Shown one piece after another: positions 11,701 to 23,468 of a DNA stretch of 64,000 nucleotides. Every line of letters begins with the position of its first letter. Positions within the stretch are counted from its first letter, which is position 1. The stretch lies in contig OZ234497.1 of the NCBI GenBank assembly GCA_965153455.1, forward strand, positions 16,609,872 through 16,673,871, given 5' to 3'. The translations under genes and the position numbers were made by a program. This stretch comes from Sphagnum compactum (lineage: Eukaryota > Bryophyta > Sphagnopsida > Sphagnales). The notes beneath the pieces are model-generated. The model searched no databases. It was not told the DNA's origin and saw nothing but the letters and a program-made list of their open reading frames with translations.

Positions 11701-13680
11701 ACTAGCAACATGGTTAGGAGTATGTTTGACTGTAGGATTAACATAACAGGAATCCCTCTCCAACCCTTGTGAGAGATTAGAAAATAAATAGCATTGGATT
11801 ATAGTAAAAGAGTACCTTTGAAGCTGTGACATCCTCAAAGATACGAAGGCCTGTTTGTTCAGCATAATACTCCAAGTCAGGTCTTTACACAACATACATG
11901 AATCAATATCAAACACTGTCTGGCCTTCCATGAAGACATAGACAACCCATGCATCCAGTACTGTGTTTGGTTAATACCATAGACTAGAAAGGCCAGGAAT
12001 AATACTCACCATCGACTGTGTGAAAGCATCTCCAATCTTCTTTCTCTACTGTATCCTCTCTTTTGTAATGGTAATAACTATCTGAATCAGGTTCTTGTGT
12101 AACCATGGCTGGCCTGTGTAACAGCAATTCTGGACCTGCACATTAGACAAAATTTTTAGGACAGCCTCTAATATCTTGGAAGCACTCTGTTAGCAAAACA
12201 CAGGAAGTGACACAAATCTGTGGTGCTTGAACAATCCATTTCTAAGCTCTCCAATAACTCAAAGCACTTACCTCTGCCAATAGTGATGAGCTTGCAGATG
12301 CCTTTAGTGTATGACCTGTGTGCATGAGGACCATTGATGGTGAACCTGCATGAATTGGGTTGTTAGAAGAATGGGCAGGAGCCTTAGGGGAATACATACT
12401 TGCAGCAAAATACACATAGTGGAATAGACACAGTGCAGCAATCAGAAAAAATGAAGGTTGGAAACATGGAATTGCCAACAACCATGAAAACCTACATCCC
12501 AACTTACTCATCATCAATGTTTATGACTCTGTGACCAACACCAATCCTTTCACTGGCAAAGTCAGCCTGTAACATTGCAAAGAATGTTGTGCAAGTTAAC
12601 AATGCTTCTGAGATAGCATCAATGGCAGACATCATGTGTCATAGCAATGATATGTAAGCAATATCTCCTCTGAAAGAGCAACATGAGTCCTGGATTATTA
12701 ACTTTGGTAATTTCATGATTGCAAAGTGAGTGAAAAGGTCAGCCAGAAGAATGTGCTGTACACTTCCAGGAAATCAGCTGATAGACAAAGATTACCAAAT
12801 TACCTCTTCCTTTGCATGTTGGAAGGCAGATACCCATTTCTCAACTTCATCCACACTGGTGCAAGCAAACTGCTCGATACCACAACAGAAAAAGTCAGCA
12901 ACACCACAAAGGCCCTAGTCTGTTGCAAGTATATGGAGCACAGAAGTCATGTAGGCTGACCCTTCAATGGAAAATTATATAACAACAGAGCCTTAGCACA
13001 GAGTTATTACCTCTCCTTGTCTGCTGTGATCCAGACGGCTGTAGATCCTCAACACATACAAGGCCTGAAGAATACCAGAAAAAATTTCACCTCAGCAGGT
13101 AGATCACGCACTAACTACATACATAAAAGGATTGCAAGACATGAACATAAGCAAGTGGTCCAAGTACAGAACACTACTCCAACTTCTTGCCATGAACAGA
13201 GAGTGGATAAAAATTGGATTGAATTAACTGCTAAGATCCATATCCAGCAATGTCTGATGCCTCAACTTCTGAGGTCCAATGTCCTGCCTCATGAAGTTGA
13301 ACTTCTCCCAGTATTTTGAAGGTTCAAACTTGAAACCAGTTCTCAGCAAGCATGATCTATCAAATGCTTACAAGTTCTAGAATTGGCAAAACTTTCGCTC
13401 ATATACATGCTTCTCTGGGGCTGGTAAGTTTCACACACCCTTCTATGGTAGGTTTTGCGTCCAACTTCATCCACCATCAAATGATGCCCGACAACCCCCA
13501 TCCTGATAGGCACCTGAAAGTGCACAAAAATCTTGACATCATGACTGAGAACTCAGAACCAAGTTCATTGAATTAGGGTAAAACATCCAAGGTGTGTTTT
13601 CTTGAACATAATGACCTTAAATTTTGCTTGTGTAATTTGATGCACCTCCCAACACAGAAAGTCTTTAACTTGACGTTTCA

Positions 13681-13738
13681 AATTTCAGGAACCTTACGAA
13701 ATAGTAGGTACCTAAAATTTCGTAAGATTCCTGAAATT
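13681..13738. repeat. 22-bp inverted repeat in the first intron of the EDR2-like locus
   Basis: Arms 13681-13702 and 13717-13738 pair with one mismatch around 14 bases. Arm length and spacer are close to those of the hairpin at 7048-7103, but the sequence is unrelated. Confidence 0.8.
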
Positions 13739-14277
13739 AAAAAACTTCATCATGTTGGGGAAGGAACCATTTGAGGGTTTTCCTGGATTTTAATAAGTTC
13801 ACAAACCGACAAAGATTGTTGGAGTTTGAAAAATACCGCTTGAGATTATTTGGTAGTATCATTTGTGAGACCACACAGAAATCATGAGAGAATCTGAAAC
13901 CATGACAGAGGACTTCGAAACAAATCATGAAGTAGGGGACAACATCCATAACTACACAAACCCTACAATGAGTGTTGGAATCTTCAAAAACAATACTCTT
14001 GAGATTGTTTGACAGTAGCATTTTGTGAATGGTTAGTAAAACAGTCAAGTCCACACATCATAGGTTGATGATGAAGGTGATCAAGACTTACAGCTTGAGG
14101 ATAATCAATTGGATTGCGCTTGAACATCGATACATGCTTTCCCTTGATAACCAGGTAGCGTGCATGACAAAACTGACAGCCGAGAGAATTCGTTCCGACG
14201 TGATACACCCAACCAACGTGTCCACGAATGCCATGATCAATCTCCCTGTCATCAGATCCCATACCGGTGGCCTCCAT

Positions 14278-15890
14278 TTCAAGATCCCGGTTGACCTCAC
14301 CTTGTCTGCCTCGTTTCCTGCCTCGTGCAAAGATTCTTTCCTTCCGTTTTTGTCTGTTTTGTTGCCTCTCCTTAAAGCCGTAGCTCAGCCAACTTGCTCC
14401 TGGAATATTGCTTCCACACCCTGCCAAACTTCCGCACAGGGTTGGCGAGGATGGACAGGAACAATCGAGATGCTCATATATTTCCAGCTTGACTTGTTCG
14501 TATGAACTTTCACAATGATGTTTCGAAAGAATAATCTGAGCGAATGACTCGAGCTTCTATTACCAGAATACAACCGCCTTAGTTAGATTAGATGAAAGCT
14601 AGACGACTTGCAGCTCCCAACGCCCTCCGCCATTCTTTGGCAGCGCGGTCGAGAGGTGTTGCAGAAAATCTCTAGTTTCAAGAGACTGTTTCAAGTTTCA
14701 ACTGTTTTAGTCTCTCGCTCGAATGTGGCTGTTTAGCACGACCTTTCCCTTCACTGCAGATCCAACACGAAAGATTAATTGCAGTGCAGATCTTCTGGAA
14801 CGATGAAAGAGACTCGACATCTGAGGTGCGTGAACGCCGATAAGTATAAAACTTCAGAGAACGTGCCTTACGGCGGGCAGACGAGAGAAGAGTTCACGCC
14901 ACTACGCGATGGAAACAGTGATGGCAAAACAACCAGCTGCTCAAGAAAGAATGTGTGAAGGGAAAAATGCTGGAATATTTTTGAGGTCCTCCTATCGAAC
15001 ACGGCACGGCAAACAATCGAGTAACGTCAGTTCAGAAATCTGGCAAATCGGAAAACATCACGCATGGTTCCAAAGCCAAGCTACATACATCGTATGATTT
15101 TCTTAAAGGCGTTTTGCATTACAGACGTGCAGAGGAAGGACGGAAATTGATCACAAAACTACGCATCGAAAATCTTCTCTCTTTTTTTTCGGGGGACAGG
15201 GGGGAGGGGGGAACAGAATTCGCAAGTAGGAAACACTCAAAAAACTCTTGTCTTGCCGCAAGCGTGTCCCAGAAATCGCAGAAACTAAGTGAAAACAAAC
15301 AAGTGCATACTTCAAGCGGAGTCCAACTCAAAGGATTCGGCAATTTTGGAGTCAACAAAGTAGTACCAATATTTTTTGAAGGCGCCACATATTATTCTGA
15401 CGCCAGCAATTTTCTCATACGGAAAGGCGGCTCCCGAAATTGCGCCTTCTGTTCGCAAGATTGCGACAGAAGTAGACCGGTCGAGCAAGAATCAATCGTT
15501 ACTCGCTCGCCAGAATGCCGGACGGGGATACACACTGGCGAACGGAATTAGTCGAAAGAGAGACGAGGCAAATACTAAATACACGAACGCAGTGAAACGC
15601 AAGCTCATCTCAACCCCCGCACTAACTAGTCAGTTACCACAGCAGTCCAAGTAACCAAACCTGCAACCAAGATGGAATTCAATGGTCAGCTTTGACCGTC
15701 CACTAACGGTCACATACCACAACGTACGCTCTAGTAGGTGCTGTTGAGAGCCGTTAAAACCCTAGGCTTCCGCTGTGAAAATGAGGGAACAAGCACTTAG
15801 GGAACAGGGAACCGGCTCGTCGCGACGACCTCCAAGTTCTGACCCATGAGGGGGCAGGTATCAGATTTCAGTCAAAACCCCCGGCGGGTA
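14278..15890. other. Upstream region of the EDR2-like locus; possible divergent promoter, no firm gene
   Basis: More GC-rich than the AT-rich right half of the window. On the minus strand it would hold the 5' UTR and promoter of the EDR2-like gene. On the plus strand a TATA-like TATAAAA (14845-14851) precedes an ATG at 14909 that opens only 62 codons. A 145-codon ORF (15114-15551) overlaps another on the opposite strand. Neither ORF shows a known motif, so I do not call them genes. Confidence 0.4.
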
Positions 15891-15899
15891 TCATAGCTG

Positions 15900-15923
15900 T
15901 TATATATATACACACACACACAT
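15900..15923. repeat. (TA)n(CA)n dinucleotide microsatellite
   Basis: A TATATATATA run passes directly into ACACACACACACA. Confidence 0.85.
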
Positions 15924-15929
15924 TGGGGG

Positions 15930-17393
15930 CAAGACCGGCCTCAGATCATACGTGGAGCACGGAATAATCTGATTTAAGGACCTGGACTTTATCCATGGGT
16001 AAGGGTTTTCTTTCCTACCTGCCCATTAGGTACTAGACAAGGGCACCCCCTAGGGACCATTCTGCATCCCAATGAGCTTTTACAGCAAGGCGACAGGAAG
16101 GCCCACTGTATAGGCCCGCTGTGTGGTTGGTGGGGACTTTTCATTACCGAAATAATTACTGTTGGCTGGTTATTGCTTTCTGACCCAGGTAACTTGCCAG
16201 GTCCAGATCTGGGTATCATAACCTACCAGCCAGGTATTGATTTTTTTGAAACACAGTAAATAACCTACCAGTCTAGTATTGCATTTTTCAAATGTTAATA
16301 ACCTACACAGATGACCTGGTTATCATCCAGATAAGTTATAAATCCTAAAATCCTAAACATTTTTATGTTAGAAAAAAAGAAAAACAGAAATAAAAAACAG
16401 TTAATTTAAAAAAAAGGATCCTAAAACCCAACAGAGGGGGAGAACAAGGAACAAAGGAAATGACCCACAACCAGGCCAGAAAACAGAAAACATGATCCCT
16501 TTCCTGAGACGGTATTTGTTTCACGGCCCAGTAGGGGGAGGAGACGTATGCATTCTCTTTAGTTGTCGTGTTGAAAACCTGTTTGTTCAGTTGAGCATAG
16601 GTGTATATGCCAGTCCTGTTGACGTTATCCCATCCCTCATCGGTTTTATTGTTTGCATCTGTCTAGTGGGCAGGAGAGAAAATGCATTCATTTAGGTTCT
16701 TGCAACAACAAAGCTCAAATTTTGGTGTGTACATCATAGCCTATTCATAGGTCTCCTAGAAGTGCATTGTTGAACATCGGATTGTTGGATGACAAACTTG
16801 ACTGCCGAACATGTTCATTGATAAACATGTCAATCTTTTGGCAGGACATTACAAAGTGCTGTGAATACATAGTACCCACAATATTTTCAAAATATCTTCA
16901 TAAGTACTGAGAATACCTCAGTTCTTACAGTTCAAGTCCACCTAGTAAGTTCAATTGAAAGATGACCAACGAGCTTGACTTGGGGGTGCAATTTTACTAG
17001 GTATGCAATCTTAGTCTTTGGACACCATTGGGTTTGAACCCAGGACACTTTGGTGGTCCCAGCATCCCAGAAGGGGCATATAGCAGTGACCCATCACCCC
17101 CAAGCTGCAGCTTTGAACTAGTTTTCAAACTCTACTAGGTATTCAAAAAATTTACTTGGTGAAATACCTATACAACTTGACTTGAATTATTATTGTACAT
17201 GCCTATGTGCAAAAGGTTTCTCTTCAACTTTCTATTCCAACTTTTCATTCCTTACTTGTGGTTAAAAATTATTTGTTTGTAAGTTTTTTTTGGAGTATTT
17301 GTGATCATTATAGCACTTGTGGTTGCTTGCTGCTTGAATCCACTACAGACTTTTTGAGTTTGACTTATGGTCTGACATAAAACAGCCTTGGTT
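15930..17393. other. No gene seen
   Basis: Non-coding. Around 17030-17110, read on the minus strand, GGGTTCAAACCC resembles a Pol III B box, but the A box is poor. A 67-codon hydrophobic ORF (16492-16695) has no family features. Confidence 0.4.
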
Positions 17394-17533
17394 GGGCATT
17401 AGCACTCCTTCTGGACCCTTTTTGGCCTTTCGTGTCCACAAAAAATCTTGGACTTGGAGTCATGGGCATTAGCACTCCTTCTGGACCCTTTTTGGCCCTT
17501 ATGTCTACAAAAAACCTTGGACTTGGAGTCATG
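17394..17533. repeat. Recent tandem duplication, 70-bp unit, two copies
   Basis: 17394-17463 and 17464-17533 are nearly identical, both starting GGGCATTAGCACTCCTTCTG and differing at only a few positions. Confidence 0.9.
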
Positions 17534-17840
17534 ATCATTTTGTCACATTTCTAGCTAGTTGGTATTCTGCATCTCCAGTTTGGACTTGAACTTCGAATTA
17601 TAGTTAAACATACAACAACATTGGCCCTCCTGATTAGTGTCAGGTAAAGTCCAAGCATGGGATCTAGTGAGAGGGGGCAAACACTAAACACGAGCAATGA
17701 ATTAAATGTGGCATCGATTTCAACCTAGTAGTTGTAGGACAATGTCCAACAAAAAAAATATTTCAAAAAGTTTTTATAGTACCCAAACTATGATTAACAT
17801 TTTTATTTTATTTTTTATGCAATATTTCTAAGGAAAAACA

Positions 17841-17896
17841 AGTGATTGAGTGGCTAAAATCTCCCCCTTCTACCAAAGGGTTCAAAGTTCAATCTC
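17841..17896 (+). other. tRNA-like (A box/B box) module, SINE-like
   Basis: AGTGATTGAGTGGCTAAAA resembles an A box, and GGGTTCAAAGTTCAATCTC lies about 20 bases later as a B-box-like block. A related inverted copy sits at 19528-19580. This may be a SINE head caught in the foldback arm or a Pol III promoter of the element. Confidence 0.4.
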
Positions 17897-18224
17897 TTTT
17901 TCAAATTTTATTTTTCTTCTCTAACTGAAATGGACGAGATAAATAAAAATAAAATCTCTGAGCATTTTTTCAAACTAGATGTTTTGGGGGTTCAAATGTT
18001 TTAAGGTGTAATAAAATTGTGACATAGCATGATTTTTTAAATTTATTATTCAGTCTTTTTTTATCATGTAAAAACACATTTTTAGATGATTTTAATAGAA
18101 TTTAAAATTATAATGATTTAAAATTGATATTTTGAAATATTTCACACTTTTTGATTCATTAGTTTTGATGAGGATCAAAATATAGAAGAAAAAAAACTGC
18201 AGTAAGGACAAGGTCGTTTTTATT

Positions 18225-18927
18225 CTTGTGGAACACTTTAAAGGAGTTTCACCCCTAATAGAAAGGGACATTTAGTCTCCTCCTTGAGGAAAGTCCCTTT
18301 CTCATTGGACCACGTTCCCCCAAGGAAATAACTTTCTTGAGGAGAAAGGGAGCAACTTCCTGAGGGAAAAAAAAGGAGTAAGTTGCTTTGGGAAGCAAGT
18401 TTTTAAATGTTTGACCAAAAAAAAAAAGGACTAAACTTTGTTGAAATCAAATGTTTTTATACCATTGAAAAATCTTTCGAAGCGTCAATATTTAAAATGA
18501 TTTTGCATTTTCGATTTGAAACTATGAGCTAAAAGTTATGACAAACAAAAATTAACAATCAAAATTTTCAAGTCCCCTTTTCCACTTCTACACTTCAAAA
18601 GCTTTCAAATGATATTTGATTTGAACAAAGTTTATTCCTTGTATTTTTTTGTCAAACATTTGAGAATTTGTTCTTTAAGGGAAATTGTTCCCTCGGGCAA
18701 TTTAATCCCCTTCTCCTATTGGGAAAAGCTAACTTAATCCTTAGCAATTCCATTCCTCCTTGAGGAAAAGGTAACTCCATTCCTCCTAGGGGGAGAAAGC
18801 AATTTAGACCCCTTAGGCCTTTTCATTTATCTGATTTAGTGCCTTTCTCCTCAAGGAGAAGGCAACTTAATCCCCTTTCTTTGAGGAGAAGGAGATTCCC
18901 TTCCTCCTCCCTGGAGCAAAAGGCAAC
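18225..18927. repeat. Clustered minisatellite with palindromic core TCCT(T/C)AAGGA-type
   Basis: Repeated blocks combine 'CTCCTTGAGGAGAAGG' and 'GGCAACTTAATCCCC' with variable spacing. They resume after the MITE at 19292-19430. Many blocks are self-complementary, so the cluster can form multiple small hairpins. Confidence 0.65.
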
Positions 18928-18930
18928 TTA

Positions 18931-19288
18931 GAGCATCTCCATCGGTGCTCAATATGTGACTCCAGATAGTAAAATTTACTGTGAAAAAATGTGTTGGTTT
19001 AGCTCATGAAATTGGTTTTTCTGCACCAAACTTGTGCAGCTTGCCGTGGCTGGTAAAAGGCCCAACACACTTGTGCACCTCAAAAGAAAATGTAATAAAT
19101 TGGACATGACTATGGCTCAGTGTTTTTGATTGGTCGAACATGCTGATTGGTCCAGGTGGTTTGCTATTAGTGGTCCCCACATATATGCAATTCTAGTTTT
19201 ATTGGTGGGGTTACCAAAAACAACAGCTAAGCTTAAACATTTAATTTTATTATCCAGAGTGACATACTGAGCACCGGTGGGGGTGCTC
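18931..19288. mobile_element. Harbinger-type MITE with TTA target duplication, nested in the minisatellite
   Basis: 27-bp terminal inverted repeats: GAGCATCTCCATCGGTGCTC at the left and, reverse-complemented, GAGCACCCCCACCGGTGCTC at the right, each followed by A(A/G)TATGT. TTA flanks both ends (18928-18930 and 19289-19291). It splits a 'GGCAACTTA...CCCC' minisatellite block, so it inserted after the array formed. 358 bp, non-coding. A second family member lies at 34701-34958. Confidence 0.87.
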
Positions 19289-19769
19289 TTAGTCCCCTTT
19301 TTTCCACATGAAGGTGCTCCCCTTCTCCCTAAGGGAATATGATGGGGTTATCATTTTGTTTCCTTCTCCTCAACGGAATATGGTTGGGGTTATCATTTTA
19401 TTTCCTTTTCTCTAAGGAAAATCTCTTTCTCTCCAAAACATCTAGGTTGAAGAAGTTATCTAGAGATCTATTTTTTTCATCCATTTTGTTCATGGAGAAA
19501 AATAGTATTTGAGAAAAAATATTAAACCTTAAACCCTTTGGTTGAAAAGGGGGATTTTAATCACTAGACAATTTATTTTTCCTTGGAAATATTATATAAG
19601 AAAGTCAATCATAATTTAGGTATAGTAAAAAAAATTTAATATTATTTTCTTGTTGGGCATTATCCTACAACTACATCAAGACTAATGTTGCATTTAATTT
19701 GTTGCTTTTATTTAGTGTTTGTCATGATTGGGCTAGTTGCAATTTGAAAAACTAAAATTTAGATTGTTG

Positions 19770-20590
19770 TTTTTGACAAAGAGGATTAACTTTGTGTCAC
19801 CAATAATGAGCTATAATTTAAGAAATGTTTATTAAATTCATTATTGGGATTGTATTCAAAGGCCACAATCAACATTTGTTTTTGGCGAATTTTTGCAACT
19901 TGGTGACAAAAGAGAGGGTTGGCAAATCCAACAAAAGGTTTTTTTGGAATTTTTGGCAAAAACTTGTCATATCGTGAAAAAAAAAGTTAGAAGTCACCAT
20001 ATTTAGATAGTGTGTTCCTATAGGTCACTAGAACTAAGAAGATTCCAAAACAAATCTACTTGTTCACAAAGGCAATTGCCATTTCTTACTAATTAATGTT
20101 GAGGATCCTAGCCACTGCACCTAGTTGAAAAATTTGAAGAAAAACAACCTTGGTCATAATTAAATGACCATGTTATAAATTCATGGCACCAAGGGGTGAA
20201 GGCACATTATAGGAGGCCTAACTTGAGCAATTTCATGACAAGTGCACAAAATACATTTTCAAATTGTGTTGCATTTAATTTGGGTTTCATTTTCGGTGTT
20301 TGGGTTTTATATTTTAATTTTCACAAAGTTAACATTATTTAATATTATTTAAAATTTTAAAACTCAATATTAAATTCAAGAAATAATGGGTATGTTTATG
20401 GTATATGTAATATAACAAAGCTCGTTTCTTGTTTTAGATTGCATTAGGTTTTTGTTTGAATTAGTTGACCAAAAAACATTGAAATGATCTAGTCACATTT
20501 CTTGTCATCTTCCATTTGAAATTGATTGTTTATCAAAATCTTAATTTATACATAATATGTATAGTCATCATTTTGAAAAAAAATCATTTG
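19770..20590. other. No gene seen
   Basis: AT-rich spacer between two foldbacks, without an ORF of note on either strand. Confidence 0.5.
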
Positions 20591-20594
20591 TGGG

Positions 20595-22515
20595 GGTGAA
20601 AACATGGTAAAAAGAACCAGGGGTACCAAGGTAAAAATTATTTTCCAAGGGCAAAACATAACACATGACATTTTTGTGTTAGTTTATAATTTTAAATATT
20701 GTATTTCGAAATACCCAATTTAACATTGCATGTTATATACAAATATATTTTGATTACAGGTGTAGTCACAATAACCATAGCAAGTGTAACACATACTTGG
20801 TTTTTTCATGTTTTAAAGTCGTAATTTAATTTGATGTTGAAATTGTAAGATTTGTTTATATAGTTGTATTTTTAATATATTAAGGGAACATTTGAGTCAA
20901 TTTGAAATTAATCCAACGAATAAAAAATTAACAAAAACACTCATTAAACATTATAACGCTTGCTTTTAAGTAGTAAAAATATTTGTAAATGGATTTCAAA
21001 TTTTTTGAAACTAACATTTTTTATCAAATTTTTAACATGAACCTTAATAAAATAATATGAAGAATTTTTAAAAAAAATTTAAAGATTTTTTTGAGTATTT
21101 TTTCAAAAATATTTTAAGAATATTCTAGGAATATTTTTCCAAAAGCAGTCATAAAAATAATAAAAAATTAGACGGATGTGGCTTGTGTTATCCCATTTGC
21201 ACCTTTAAAAATTGATTTTATATTATGTATATTATGCATTCATGCCTTTAATAACATAAATATGAACAACTTTTTATTAAAACCACATTTTCAAATCCAT
21301 AATTCTTAGAGTCAAAAACAGTTTTGAACCAAATGTGTTCAAATGGGTTTTAAAAATAATTTCATCAATTCAAATGTTTTTGCCCTTTTAATCATCAATG
21401 TTAAAATCCTATACAATTTTTAAAAAAATTGGTGCACATTTGGTAGAAAGAAAAGATGTTTGAAGAAAACAAAGATTGTCCATTCTTAAAGTTTGAACGT
21501 TTTGAACATGCAATTTATTTTTGACTTGTATTAAACTTTGAGCAAATAAATTTTGCAATTAATGTAAAATATTCCAAAAAACATTATGTTAATCAAAACT
21601 ATTATGTTTCCCTCACATGATTTTTCAAACATATAAAAATGCAATTTTAAAAAATGTCCATTCATTGGGTGGCTACTTTGATTGTGTTTTTACCTTGTGA
21701 TATAATAATTATTAAACTTTTGACATGGCTCATAGTTTTATTCCAATCATAGGAAATCACAATGTTTAGTAGATACCACAAATTTCATAAAAATTAAAAA
21801 TCATTTTAATCATTATTTGAATAATTTGTATTTTAATACATTGTGACATATAATTTTTTTGCACAAATATATTTTAACATCACATCATATGAAATAAAAA
21901 TATATGATTTTTTTGACATTTGATTTCTGGGTAAAAACACAATCAACTTGGAGCCACCAAAGTGAGTGGACATTCTTTAAAACTGCATTTTTGTATGTTT
22001 TAAAAGATTACATGTTCAAAGTTTGACACAAATAAAAAATGTTTTTGCATGTTCAAAGCACTCAAACCTTGAAAATGGACAATCCTTGTTTTTTTCAAAC
22101 GTTCCTTTTTTTACCAAATGTGTACCATTGCTTCTGAAATTTGAAAAGGATTTTAATATTGATGATTAGAAAGGCAAAAAGACTTGAACTATTGAAAACT
22201 ATTTTTATAACCAATTTGAGCACATTTGGTTGAAGAGTATTTTTGACCTTGAAAATTATGGATTTTGAAAATGTGCCTTTGACAAAAGTTATTTGTGTTT
22301 ATGTGATGAAAGGCATGAATGCATAATAAAAATGATACAAAATCAATTTGTAGTCAAAATGTATTTATATTTAAGATGTAATGTTAAATGAGATACCTGA
22401 AATACAAAATTTAAAGTTATAAACCAATACAAAAATGACACATGTGTCATGTGTAGTCCTTAAAAAAAAACTTTTACTTTAGTGCCCCTAGTTCCTTTGA
22501 CTGTGTTTTCATCCT
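20595..22515. mobile_element. Second large foldback (imperfect inverted repeat, about 1.9 kb)
   Basis: The right arm (about 21935-22515) is the reverse complement of the left arm (about 20595-21700). Pairs include 'GCATTCATGCCTTTAAT' (near 21237) with 'GGCATGAATGCATAATA' (near 22311), 'GATTGTCCATTCTTAAAG' (near 21474) with 'GAAAATGGACAATCC' (near 22071), and GTGAAAACATGG (near 20597) with TGTGTTTTCATCC (near 22504). The unpaired centre is about 235 bp. The left arm carries about 430 bp (20770-21205) with no partner, so one arm has gained or lost DNA. No coding frame is seen. Confidence 0.72.
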
Positions 22516-22519
22516 TCTT

Positions 22520-23468
22520 TGAATTTTGATCTACCATAATATGCAAAAAAATTATGAAAATATTTCATAATAATGACATTGTTGGAATTCAAACATGCTA
22601 ATATCCTAAAAAAACAATACAATGTAACAACAAACTCGACCCGTGTGCTTTCATCCCAAGATATTATGAATATATTTTAGATAATATGAAATAATTAATG
22701 AAAAGAAAAAGATGATTTGGTTAATGTTGACTCCTTAACATAATCTATTGGGTCAACTAACAAGATCGTGAATGGACAAGGATGATTAATACAAAGTAAA
22801 ATCTGAACTTAAGTTTGAAAGCCATGTGGTATGTACATTAAAAAACTTGAATGGTAAACTTGGGTCAAAATCCTAAAAAAATAATATGCTCCATCAGTAG
22901 CACAATTTCAGTCATTTTCTAAAGTAAGTATAACAATGTTGATTGGGGTTCACATTACAAATGTGATAATACATGTCTCCCTCTCATTCAACACATGATA
23001 AGTGTAGTGCATAAGATCATAGTCTTTAAAAAGGCCATAGTTTTGCATTATAATCAATTCAATGTATAGAGAAAAAATTAGTTTGGGCACTAAAATGTAA
23101 TCTACATGTTCAGATGAAAACTTGTCTAATGTAATTCTACTTTGGAATTGAATCCAACAAATCAAAATCCCAGATCATTAAGTTACAAATACAACTTAAA
23201 TTTTTTTTTGAATCCATTTGAATAGATTTGTAGATACCCTATTGAAGAAAAACAAATTGTGTGTGTTATACCCAAATTTGAATCATGGGTGTAACATGAA
23301 TTTTGGAATTAGAAATTGGGATGGACATATGAATCACAATGGGTCCAACTAGTGGGAGCCAATTTACTAGACGAAAGATTTTTTCTTGGAATGTTTAGTT
23401 GGAAATAAAAGACGACTCGTGTAGAAATTACAAGGATGAGAAATCAGTGCTATTCGGCGGAACTGTTG
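22520..23468. other. No gene seen; 3' flank of CCD7
   Basis: AT-rich. The part next to 23469 probably includes the CCD7 3' UTR. I could not place a poly(A) signal. Confidence 0.5.

Larger units (their letters stand above)
7009..14277 (-). pseudogene. EDR2-like (PH-START-DUF1336) gene, disrupted in its C-terminal part
   Basis: Exons read on the minus strand: 14092-14277, 13439-13513, 13011-13064, 12804-12869, 12508-12566, 12272-12345, 12010-12135, 11816-11850, 11571-11671, 11327-11422, 11015-11079, 10864-10902 (tentative), 10125-10295, 9654-9901, 8923-9052, 8491-8662, 8158-8252, a decayed one near 7900-8000, 7606-7685, 7414 to about 7509, 7129-7221, 7009-7053. The PH domain (about residues 20-125) has 'GWVYHVGTNSLG' and 'ALYVLRIYSRLDHS'. 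The START domain (about 205-385) has 'WDVLTGDLELVEEIDGHTD', 'SKKDFVFSRSW' and 'YSKFHKTIPYSLL'. DUF1336 follows ('GKPLLKFLALDLFK', 'VKQAVGTKA', 'LLGKAV'). Phases agree and the frame stays open to about codon 564. Breaks: exon 8491-8662 is out of phase with the next and ends in TGA (8493-8495); TGA at 7501-7503 and 7468-7470 replace conserved Trp and Cys; TGA at 7192-7194 replaces Arg. The exon at about 7509 lacks an adjacent AG acceptor. The ATG at 14275-14277 is the first Met after an upstream in-frame stop. EDR2-type proteins bind phosphoinositides and lipids and restrain cell death. A truncated PH-START protein remains possible. Confidence 0.85.
17650..19765. mobile_element. Large foldback element (imperfect inverted repeat)
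   Basis: The left arm (about 17650-18000) reads as the reverse complement of the right arm (about 19410-19765). Matching landmarks are CAAACACTAAA with TTTAGTGTTTG, GTTGTAGGA with TCCTACAAC, a tRNA-like module (17841-17896 and 19528-19580), and CTAGATGTTTTGG with CCAAAACATCTAG. The loop (18000-19410) holds a clustered 'CTCCTTGAGGAGAAGG' minisatellite and a nested MITE. I see no transposase frame, so it is presumably non-autonomous. The outer ends are approximate and no target duplication was identified. Confidence 0.7.

Noticed and set aside
15114-15551. 145-codon plus-strand ORF
   Set aside because: Overlaps a minus-strand ORF, has no recognised motif and no clear promoter or splice context; it lies in the presumed upstream region of the EDR2-like gene.
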